Of a stretch of DNA of 64,000 nucleotides, positions 54,244 to 64,000 are shown in pieces. The notes beneath the pieces are model-generated. The model made no database searches, had not been told where the DNA came from, and saw nothing but the letters and a program-made list of their open reading frames with translations. The first letter of the stretch is position 1, and the number at the start of each line of letters is the position of its first letter. Source of the stretch: Sulfurospirillum multivorans DSM 12446 (GTDB lineage: Bacteria; Campylobacterota; Campylobacteria; Campylobacterales; Sulfurospirillaceae); assembly GCF_000568815.1 (NCBI RefSeq), contig NZ_CP007201.1:1054001-1118000 (forward strand). Reading direction: 5' to 3'. A program made the translations under genes and the position numbers.

Positions 54244-55963
54244 GAAGTTGTAGTGGAGCGTTGAAAAAGTAGCCTTGTGAGTAGTCAATTCCCAATTTTT
54301 TGACCGTCTCAAACTCTGCTTCGTTGGAGACAAATTCTGCAATAACCTGCATTCCGATCTTTTTTGCCATGGATGCGATGGACTCGACAATGTCTTGATT
54401 GCGAAGGTTGGTGTCAATGCCTTTGATGAATTGCCCATCGATTTTGAGAAAATCCACCCCTAAACTTTCCAAGCGATTAAAATTAGAGCGATCGCTTCCG
54501 AAATCATCAAGGGCAAGCAGATAGCCCATCTTCTTGAGCACATGCAAGTTTTGAAGCGGTCCACGGTTAATATCGCTGATGATGATGTCTTCTAATATCT
54601 CAAATGTGACCAAGGCTGGATCGATGCGATAGAGTTTTTGTTTGGTTTCTAAAAAGTCGATAAAGGTTTGATTAAGCAGATCTTCATTGGTAATGTTCAG
54701 CGAAAAGGCGACGTTTTGACCTGCAAAAATTTTAAACGATTTGTTGATCATGATGCGTGTGAGATTGCTCATCAGCCCGCTGCGTCTGGCAGCTTCAAGA
54801 AAATGTGCAGGTGAGATGATCTCGCCATCGTCTTCAATGCGCGCTAAACATTCGTACTTGACCACGCTCAAGCTTTGGTTATCAACGATGGGTTGGAAGT
54901 AGGGCACTACGCGGTCTTCTTCGAGGGCTAGACGAAACTTTTGTATCCATGAGGTTTCGATTTTGGCACGTTTGAGAAAAACATCTTGGGTGTTGTAGAT
55001 GTTGTACTGGTTCGGCACACCTCGCATACGCGCTTCACGCAGGGCAATACGCGCATTAGGAAGCAGTGAAGAGGGCGCATTTGCCGTTGCAATGCCACAC
55101 GAAAGTGTGATATAGATAGGTTTTTCTTCGTATTCTCCAATGGGTGTTTCTCTGAAAAAGGCTTGGATTTGGATGGCGACAAATTCGGGATTGATGATTT
55201 GTGGATCGAAAATAATGACAAATTCATCGGAATTGTAGCGGTAGAGATGCACCTCTTTGGAGAGGTTGTATTGTAAATATTCGCCGACTTTAAACAGCGC
55301 TTCATCGGCAAACTCAGCCCCATAGGTTTGGTTGATAAAGCTAAAATTATCGATGTTGTAGAGCATAATAGTCAGTTGATGATTTTGCGGAAAGTTATCT
55401 AAAAAGTTGTAAAGCATGGTGGCATTTTGAAGTTTGGTGACCGTGTCTATGGTCAAAAAGTCATGCACGATTTGAGAATTTTGCGCCAGTTGCTCGCTCT
55501 GTTCTTCGAGTTTTTGCTCTAATGTGGCTTGGCGCGAAGCTTTCTCAAGGCGCTCTTTGACAAGCGATGCCACTTTGTAGAGTGTTTCGATGAGCTGGTC
55601 AAAGTCGATTGGTTTTAAGATGTAGCCACTCACATTGTTGCGAATGCTCTCTAAAAAATACTCGGTTTCATTGTGCGCCGAGACCACGATAATAGGCTGT
55701 TTGGGGTTGATCGCTTGAACGTGTTTAATGAGATCCATGCCATTCATGTGCGGCATATTAAGATCTGTGATGAGAATGTCATACCCATAGGGGTGTTCTT
55801 TGTAGATTTTAAGCGCTTCCGCACCATCGCTTGCTTCATCGATTTCACTGAAAAGATCGTGCAACAATGAGACGGTGTTTTCACGCAGTATCAGGTCGTC
55901 TTCAGCATATAAAACACGCAATTTTGAGGTGAGATTGACCAGATCGGTCAGACTAATTTGCAC
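54227..55963 (-). CDS. REC-GGDEF-EAL protein with degenerate motifs
   Basis: About 578 residues. Receiver domain (Asp in ILITDLNMPHMNG), a coiled linker, a GGDEF domain whose signature reads NSDEF, and an EAL domain whose signature reads ECL but keeps DDFG and LKIDGQF. Diguanylate cyclase activity is unlikely; phosphodiesterase activity is uncertain. It may be a c-di-GMP sensor or weak phosphodiesterase. GTG 55963, with GGAG six bases before it, is a better start than GTG 55975. It overlaps the histidine kinase end. Confidence 0.85.
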   Translation of the reverse strand: MQISLTDLVNLTSKLRVLYAEDDLILRENTVSLLHDLFSEIDEASDGAEALKIYKEHPYGYDILITDLNMPHMNGMDLIKHVQAINPKQPIIVVSAHNETEYFLESIRNNVSGYILKPIDFDQLIETLYKVASLVKERLEKASRQATLEQKLEEQSEQLAQNSQIVHDFLTIDTVTKLQNATMLYNFLDNFPQNHQLTIMLYNIDNFSFINQTYGAEFADEALFKVGEYLQYNLSKEVHLYRYNSDEFVIIFDPQIINPEFVAIQIQAFFRETPIGEYEEKPIYITLSCGIATANAPSSLLPNARIALREARMRGVPNQYNIYNTQDVFLKRAKIETSWIQKFRLALEEDRVVPYFQPIVDNQSLSVVKYECLARIEDDGEIISPAHFLEAARRSGLMSNLTRIMINKSFKIFAGQNVAFSLNITNEDLLNQTFIDFLETKQKLYRIDPALVTFEILEDIIISDINRGPLQNLHVLKKMGYLLALDDFGSDRSNFNRLESLGVDFLKIDGQFIKGIDTNLRNQDIVESIASMAKKIGMQVIAEFVSNEAEFETVKKLGIDYSQGYFFNAPLQLPMKDV

Positions 55964-58127
55964 GGTGTTCTCCACGAATCTTAATCATAAATTTGGCGCC
56001 ATGTGCTTTATTTTCTACATGTAAAGAGCCATGGCAATGCTCTTGTACAATGGTTTGAGACATATACAGTCCAAGCCCCGTGCCATTACGCTCTGCTTTG
56101 GTCGAAAAATAGGGGTCAAAAATTTTAGGAAGAATGGCATCAGGGATGCCTCCTGCATTATCCTCTATCTCGATGACAAAAAAGGCGTTATCTTCGTACG
56201 CATTGATCCATATAGTACCATTTTCTAGCTTTTTTTCAAGGATGGCATCTTGCGCATTTTTCAAAATATTGATGAGCACTTGCATCATTTGCGTCTCATA
56301 GGTGATGAGTGAATTGGACGATGTATTGTTTACATGTAACGTAATTTGATGCACCGATAAACTCTTTCCAATCAGCCCAAGTGCCCGATCGATAATCCTC
56401 TGGAGTGAGCTTTGTTCTTGCTGTTGTTCGGGTCTGAAAAAGTTTTTAAAATCATCAATGGTCGTTGTTAAAAACTGGATATAGGTCTCAATTTTACCAA
56501 TGGCACCCAGTAAAAATTCCTCTTGGTCGGCTCTTCCTTGCTCACATTTAAGATCAAACTTTTTAAGGCTTTGTTTGAGCTTGATGCTAGCAGTCACGGC
56601 TGAAATGGAGCCAAGTGGCTGACGCCATTGATGTGCGATCATGCTGATCATCTCACCCATTTGTGCCAAACGTGATTGATACAGCATCATTTTTTGCGTC
56701 TCCATGTGTTCAACCACGCCCTCTTTGATCTTCTTATCCATCGAGTCGTACAGCTCTTGGAGCTCTTGACTCATCGCGGTGAAATTGTCCAGAAGTGTGT
56801 TGATCTCGACAATGTTGGAGCGCTCTATTTGTGTCACTGTGAGTTTGTCTTTGAAGGTTTTGGTCGCTTCGATGAGCTCTTGCAAAGGGTTGAGTATATG
56901 GTTTGAAAACGTTTTCGCACGCGCTAAAAGGATGCCAAGAAAAATGAGGTAAAAAAGTCCCATAAAGCCTAGTGCAAGGTAGCCGATAACGTTTGTTTTC
57001 GCTTTGAGTTGGGTGCTGTTTTTGAGCAAAGAGTCTTTGTCGAGCAAAAGGACAAATTTCCAGCGTGTCTGCGCAATGGTATTTTGCGTGATAATAAAAT
57101 CACCCTGAGTGTGTTGCAGCTCTAGTATGGCTCTGTTCTCTTGAATCATACGACTGAGCGCCATTGCAAGAGGGTTTGTGGTGTTGGTGAAAAGATTGAA
57201 ATCGCGAGGCTTCGTGATGGTCGCTTCAATGGGCGCATCATAGGTGTGTGTTTTGAGCTCTTTAATCCCAAGATGCGCTTCCAAAGCTTCGCTCATCGCA
57301 AGAATATTGCCGCGCTCATCAACAAGCATGCTCATGGAGCGATAAGGCAGTTGAAGCGAAAGCATGGTTTTTATGAGATGCTCTATCGTCACATCAATGC
57401 CCACAACGCCTTCTAAAAAATCACCTTTATACACAGGCGCAATCGCACTGATCATCCATCCAGCTCCTGCTGGGTCTAAGTAAGCATCGGTCCAGACCAC
57501 GTTTTTGTCTGGATTGTGTGCCGCGTCAGCAAGGTAGTAAAAATTAAACGTTGGAATGGCGATGTCATGGGCGTATTGACCTAGCGCATTGGGCATAAAA
57601 GGGCAGAGCCTGTTCATGGAGTCATAACTGTTAAAATAGACCTGCGCGATATTGGTATTGCTCTGCAGAATGGCTGTGTAAAAGGGGTCGAGTTTCTCCG
57701 TGGCGATGGCTTTTTCCAAGCGGTTTGGGCTCTGTTTTTGCGCGTTTGAGAAAAAAAGTGAACAGCTCTCTTCATTTTTTTGCGTGTTAAACAAAACGCC
57801 CGAATTGGTTTGCACATAGGTACTATCAGTGGTGTTTACATGTAAAGGGTTAAAGGTGGAAAAAAAGTGCTCATGCTCTTTTTGAAAAAGCCGTGTTAAG
57901 CTTGAGAGCGTTTTAAATTCGTTATTGACGATGGTGGCTGAGCGTTTGCTCAGCTCCTTGATATGCACTTTGCTCTCTTCAATCAGCGCCGTTTTCGTGG
58001 TTGCATTGACATACGCATTGCTCCAAAAATAAGCCACTAAAAGCATCATTTCTATGAGTAAAAGCGGGAAAATGATAGAGCGTAAGTACTCTTTTTTGAC
58101 CAAGCGTGCAAGGGTGTTTTGAACCAT
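55953..58127 (-). CDS. Sensor histidine kinase with periplasmic Cache domain
   Basis: 724 residues. Membrane helix at about 17-36, a periplasmic dCache-like sensor to about 375 (VVWTDAYLDPAGAGWMISAIAPVYKGDFLEGVVGIDVTIEHL), second helix at about 380-405, a coiled linker, then HisKA-type dimerisation with His in MISMIAHQWRQPLGSISAV and an ATPase domain (IEIEDNAGGIP, GTGLGLYMSQTIVQEH). The His region is nearly identical to that of the next kinase upstream, so the pair is a duplication. It lies 3 bases after that kinase. Confidence 0.93.
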   Translation of the reverse strand: MVQNTLARLVKKEYLRSIIFPLLLIEMMLLVAYFWSNAYVNATTKTALIEESKVHIKELSKRSATIVNNEFKTLSSLTRLFQKEHEHFFSTFNPLHVNTTDSTYVQTNSGVLFNTQKNEESCSLFFSNAQKQSPNRLEKAIATEKLDPFYTAILQSNTNIAQVYFNSYDSMNRLCPFMPNALGQYAHDIAIPTFNFYYLADAAHNPDKNVVWTDAYLDPAGAGWMISAIAPVYKGDFLEGVVGIDVTIEHLIKTMLSLQLPYRSMSMLVDERGNILAMSEALEAHLGIKELKTHTYDAPIEATITKPRDFNLFTNTTNPLAMALSRMIQENRAILELQHTQGDFIITQNTIAQTRWKFVLLLDKDSLLKNSTQLKAKTNVIGYLALGFMGLFYLIFLGILLARAKTFSNHILNPLQELIEATKTFKDKLTVTQIERSNIVEINTLLDNFTAMSQELQELYDSMDKKIKEGVVEHMETQKMMLYQSRLAQMGEMISMIAHQWRQPLGSISAVTASIKLKQSLKKFDLKCEQGRADQEEFLLGAIGKIETYIQFLTTTIDDFKNFFRPEQQQEQSSLQRIIDRALGLIGKSLSVHQITLHVNNTSSNSLITYETQMMQVLINILKNAQDAILEKKLENGTIWINAYEDNAFFVIEIEDNAGGIPDAILPKIFDPYFSTKAERNGTGLGLYMSQTIVQEHCHGSLHVENKAHGAKFMIKIRGEHRAN

Positions 58128-58130
58128 AGG

Positions 58131-59351
58131 TTAACCTTCTTGAAGTTTGATGGTAAATTTGGCACCCATTGAAGTATTAAAAGCGAGGATTTCTCCACCA
58201 CAATGCTCTTCAATAATTGTTTTGGACATGTAAAGCCCAAGCCCTGTGCCATTTTTTTCCGATTTGGTCGAAAAATAGGGCTCAAAAATGTGAGGCAACA
58301 CCGATTCAGGAATGCCTCCAGCGTTATCTTCGATGCTGATGATTTGCCAACTGCCTTCATTTTCAATCGTAATTAGAATCTGCGCGCGCTTAATTTCACG
58401 CTCTTTGATGACATCTTCCGCATTTTTCAAAATGTTCAAAATGACTTGCGTCACTTCGTTGGCATAGGTAAAAAGCTCATGGTTTGAGCGTGTTTCAACG
58501 TTGATGGTGATGCCGTTGATCTCCAGCGCTTTGCCGATGATCTCCAGTGTTCGGTTCACCAGTTGCGCAAGGGTCACACTCTCTTTTTGTTTATTGGGTT
58601 TGAAGAAGTTTCGAAAATCATCAATGGTATGGGTGAGAAACTGCACATACGATTCGATTTTGCTCATCGCTTCGCCTAAAAAAAGCTTGCTCGTTTCAAT
58701 GCCCTCAGGCGTGGTGTAGTCAAAACGGTTGAGCGAAGTTTTGAGTTTGATGGACGCCGCAACCGCCGAAATAGAGCCTAGAGGTTGGCGCCATTGATGC
58801 GCGATCATGCTGATCATCTCCCCCATTTGTGCCAAGCGAGACTGTTGCAAAATGTGCTGATCTTTTTCTCTGTTTTTAAGCACTTCTTCTTCGACACGAC
58901 GTTCCAGTGTTTGGTTGATTTCGATGAGTTCAAGATGGTTTTTGCATGCCTGAATGGCATTTTCCAGTTTGGATTCAAACGAAGCGATGATGGCTTTGAT
59001 GAGTTCGATTTCTGCCTCAGAAGCTTGAAAGATAAACCCAATCCAATCCTCTCCCACCTTTACATGTAAAAGATGTTTGCCACTAGCGTGATTAAAACGA
59101 ATGGACTCCAGTGGTGTTGAACAAGAAGGAGGTACAAAGAGCGCTTGATACGCCTTTTTGCCGTTGAGACAGAGCTGTTTGTACGTGTGTGCTTTTGGGT
59201 CATACGTCCAATAAATAGAGGCAAGGGCGCCCATTTTGCGTGAAAAAACCTTTAAAAAATGATCCATCATCTCTCGAAGTTGCAGTGACGTTCCTATGGC
59301 ACTGACACATTCAAATGTGATGAGAAGTTGCTCATTGAGTTGTTGCATCAA
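58131..59351 (-). CDS. Cytosolic sensor histidine kinase
   Basis: 406 residues with no membrane helix. N-terminal GAF-like sensor (about 1-130; LLITFECVSAIGTSLQLREMMDHFLKVFSRKMGALASIYW), a coiled segment, His box MISMIAHQWRQPLGSISAVAASIKLK, and an ATPase domain (ISIEDNAGGIPESVLPHIFEPYFSTKSEKNGTGLGLYMSKTI). First of a kinase-kinase-REC series on the same strand. A FIST gene lies 84 bases upstream and may supply the ligand-sensing input. Confidence 0.92.
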   Translation of the reverse strand: MMQQLNEQLLITFECVSAIGTSLQLREMMDHFLKVFSRKMGALASIYWTYDPKAHTYKQLCLNGKKAYQALFVPPSCSTPLESIRFNHASGKHLLHVKVGEDWIGFIFQASEAEIELIKAIIASFESKLENAIQACKNHLELIEINQTLERRVEEEVLKNREKDQHILQQSRLAQMGEMISMIAHQWRQPLGSISAVAASIKLKTSLNRFDYTTPEGIETSKLFLGEAMSKIESYVQFLTHTIDDFRNFFKPNKQKESVTLAQLVNRTLEIIGKALEINGITINVETRSNHELFTYANEVTQVILNILKNAEDVIKEREIKRAQILITIENEGSWQIISIEDNAGGIPESVLPHIFEPYFSTKSEKNGTGLGLYMSKTIIEEHCGGEILAFNTSMGAKFTIKLQEG

Positions 59352-59435
59352 AGCCCCCTAGAAAAGGATCATGTGGATGATTCACTATACTGTAAGATAC
59401 CATAAAGAAGCTGATACAGACAATAATGATGACGT

Positions 59436-60518
59436 TTAGAGGGTACCGACAACGCAGGTTTTATTGTAAAACTCGATGCCTTCTTGGTTGGCATTGGCGA
59501 TTTCCCCGAGGCTTAGAGCGCCCCAAAGAAGGCTTTTACTAGGGTAAACGCTGGAAATAGCTTCCAACTCTTTGGGAAACAATTCTTCTAAAAACAGATA
59601 CCGCGCGATACAATCGATCAGCAGTATGGACTGAACCGTATCCTCTTCTTTATTGAAACGTGAAATCTGTGCCGCTTCTTTGGCTGCTTCTAAGAGATCT
59701 TCTTTTTCGCCTTTGAGAATTAAGAGGACAGAGTTCTCATCAAGATCACCCACTAAAACGATAGCATTGCCATCGGTGCTGGCAGGCTCTCTAACGATAA
59801 AATCTTTGTTGTAGCGTACAATCCCCAGTGGATAACGTTGAGAAAATTGAAAAAAAGGCGTTGTATCAAAGCAAAATCCACTCTCGTTTTCGACCGCTTC
59901 TTTATAGATGGTAAAGGCGTCTTGGTAGTTCATCTTTTCCAAAACATTGCCTTTGCACGACGTAGCGATAAAGGGGCCTAAGAGAGGTTTCCACCCATGT
60001 TTGACACCCACACCAATGGTATGCGGTGAGGTGATGATAATCGCCGCATTCATGTAAAAACGGTACGTATCAAAAATAACAGGCTCTTGGATGAGATTGG
60101 TTTTGCCCGCTCCGCCTCCGATAAGTTTTGTTTTCTCAGGTAAAAGTGAATAAAACTCTTCTAAAAAGTCATCAATTTGCGTTGAAAAACCATCAACAAT
60201 GGCAAAGATAGCGCTGGTGTTAGGATCGGTGCGAAGTTGCTGAGGCTCGTCCATATCGATGATCTGCATCGAAGACGTTGCGCTAAGTTTAGCGGCAATA
60301 ATACCTTGCGTATACGTTTTGCCTTTAAAAATAACCCTTGGAAAAATAGCACCACACAGCGTCACGCCCTCTTTTTGCAAGATCTCCAAAAAAGGAGTCT
60401 CCTCCGCAATCAGCAGGACATACGTGCCTTTTTTTAGCTTTACATGTAAGTCCTCAATGCGCTCAAAAAAAGAGATACATTCAAACATCGCGTGCTCCAA
60501 AAGTTTTCTTAGAGGCAT
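59436..60518 (-). CDS. FIST-domain signal protein
   Basis: 360 residues, FIST N and FIST C domains (small-ligand sensor, proposed for amino acids). Features: ATSSMQIIDMDEPQQL, AIFAIVDGFSTQIDDFLEEFYSLLPEKTKLIGGGAG, ITSPHTIGVGVKHGWKPLLGPF, and the C-terminal SLLWGALSLGEIANANQEGIEFYNKTCVVGTL. FIST is usually fused to or next to kinases and cyclases, which fits this cluster. ATG 60518 has GGAG six bases upstream; the TTG 21 bases earlier is less likely. Confidence 0.85.
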   Translation of the reverse strand: MPLRKLLEHAMFECISFFERIEDLHVKLKKGTYVLLIAEETPFLEILQKEGVTLCGAIFPRVIFKGKTYTQGIIAAKLSATSSMQIIDMDEPQQLRTDPNTSAIFAIVDGFSTQIDDFLEEFYSLLPEKTKLIGGGAGKTNLIQEPVIFDTYRFYMNAAIIITSPHTIGVGVKHGWKPLLGPFIATSCKGNVLEKMNYQDAFTIYKEAVENESGFCFDTTPFFQFSQRYPLGIVRYNKDFIVREPASTDGNAIVLVGDLDENSVLLILKGEKEDLLEAAKEAAQISRFNKEEDTVQSILLIDCIARYLFLEELFPKELEAISSVYPSKSLLWGALSLGEIANANQEGIEFYNKTCVVGTL

Positions 60519-60550
60519 TGTATACTCCAAGTGTGACAAACGCGTTGTAA

Positions 60551-60570
60551 AATCTTTACATGTAAAGATT
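60551..60570. repeat. 20-base palindrome around a TTACATGTAA copy
   Basis: Perfect 20-base palindrome with AATCTTTACA/TGTAAAGATT arms, between the YbaK stop and the FIST start. The central ten bases are the iterated motif. Confidence 0.7.
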
Positions 60571-61049
60571 TAGTGCTTTGTTAAAGATGCACACATTGCT
60601 TTTGAAGCTTCAATAAGAACCAAAGGTGAAAGGCGCAGTTGCACACCCCGAAGCCCCGCACTGACGTACACTTTTTCATGTTGATGTATGCTTTCATCGA
60701 TAAACGTCGCGTAATGTTTTTTCATAGCAAGCGGTGAACACCCACCACGAATGTAACCCGTAAGCGCTAAAAGCTCTTTTACTGCCACAAGTTCGCACCG
60801 CTTAGCCTGCGCCACCTTCGCCAAAGCCTTCAAGTCTATCTCATCAGCCGCTGGAATGCACGCCACCACAATACGCTTAGCATCATCCCTCGCAACGAGT
60901 GTTTTAAACACACACGAAGCATCCACCCCAAGCGATGCCGCCGCATGCACCGCACTTAAGTCCTCTTCATCTACTTCATACGAAGTCATTTCATAAGGCA
61001 GTTTCAGTGTGTCCAAAAACCGCGCCGCATTGGTTTTTTTTAGGCTCAT
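60570..61049 (-). CDS. ybaK: Cys-tRNA(Pro)/Cys-tRNA deacylase, YbaK type
   Basis: 159 residues from ATG 61049 (AGGAAGAAA upstream). YbaK signature: TNAARFLDTLKLPYEM, VFKTLVARDDAKRIVVACIPAADEIDLKALAKVA, LTGYIRGGCSPLAMKKHYATFIDE and SAGLRGVQLRLSPLVLIE. It edits mischarged Cys-tRNA-Pro together with prolyl-tRNA synthetase. It is divergent from cas6; the operator-like repeat 61092-61112 overlaps its likely -35 region (TTTCAT, 17-base spacer, TACCAT). The alternative longer frame to 61091 is not preferred. Confidence 0.9.
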   Translation of the reverse strand: MSLKKTNAARFLDTLKLPYEMTSYEVDEEDLSAVHAAASLGVDASCVFKTLVARDDAKRIVVACIPAADEIDLKALAKVAQAKRCELVAVKELLALTGYIRGGCSPLAMKKHYATFIDESIHQHEKVYVSAGLRGVQLRLSPLVLIEASKAMCASLTKH

Positions 61050-61091
61050 ATTTTTCTTCCTAGAAACATTTTTAAAAAGATGGTAGCACAA

Positions 61092-61112
61092 AATATATCA
61101 AAATGAAATATT
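61092..61112. promoter_or_regulatory. Operator-like repeat between ybaK and cas6
   Basis: Matches the S24-repressor operator at 47697-47717 in 20 of 21 bases: arms AATATATCA and TGAAATATT around AAA, the single change being A for T at position 6. A further TTTTGAAA half-site follows at 61111-61118. It lies 61 bases before the cas6 start and overlaps the predicted ybaK -35 box, so it could control either or both. Confidence 0.6.
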
Positions 61113-61157
61113 TTGAAATCACTTGATAAAAATTGTAGTAAGATTATTTAATCTTAA

Positions 61158-64000
<2,843 letters not shown>

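Overview
This window is a piece of a Campylobacterota (epsilonproteobacterial) chromosome, most like Sulfurospirillum. Pointers are the futalosine-type menaquinone enzyme MqnC, FliW, short DprA and FtsY forms, the rpsF-ssb-rpsR order, and a compact, strongly overlapping gene layout. This taxonomic call is inference from gene content; no search was run.

Layout. (1) 1-3.8 kb is a small accessory island: a protein cut by the left edge, small unknown genes, a phage-tail-fibre-like gene, a 474-base gene-free stretch with a large hairpin, and a tight three-gene operon of unknown function. (2) 3.9-10.5 kb holds a c-type cytochrome, hemL, two small membrane proteins, mqnC, a non-catalytic M16 protein and recG. 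(3) 10.5-17.4 kb (minus strand) has hpf and an MSHA-like minor-pilin operon led by a 1406-residue secreted Calx-beta protein. (4) 17.4-49.9 kb is mostly housekeeping: fliW, bamD, lon, rpsF-ssb-rpsR, holA-rnr-HDOD, ilvC-minD-minE-deacetylase-dprA-TauE-YbaK, sdaA, ruvX, argD, a MidA-type methyltransferase, a ThiS/HcyS-type sulfur carrier, acpS, fliL, radA, ftsY, a TlpA-like thioredoxin, a 5-formyl-THF cyclo-ligase, rny, an ABC exporter, SYLF, DedA, an S24 repressor, a BASS transporter and a cyclophilin. (5) 50-60.5 kb is a signal-transduction cluster: a beta-propeller-like gene broken by a -1 frameshift, REC-PAS, an OmpR-type regulator, REC-GGDEF-EAL, two related histidine kinases and a FIST protein. 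(6) 60.6-64 kb has a YbaK gene and, divergently, the start of a type I-B CRISPR-Cas operon (cas6, cas8b, cas7 cut by the window edge). No CRISPR array lies inside the window.

How parts may work together. The S24 repressor gene has a perfect 9+3+9 inverted repeat at its own promoter. A copy matching 20 of 21 bases lies in the cas6/ybaK divergent promoter, so a CI-type repressor may control the CRISPR operon. A ten-base palindrome, TTACATGTAA, occurs 33 times by eye (about 0.2 expected from composition). It sits inside genes and, in excess, just past gene ends; one pair forms a 12-bp hairpin. It behaves like a highly iterated palindrome or an uptake/architectural signal and is absent from the left island, the giant Calx-beta gene and cas8b-cas7. 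The sulfur carrier ends in Gly-Gly-Gly-Ala, which recalls the HcyS pathway of Wolinella.
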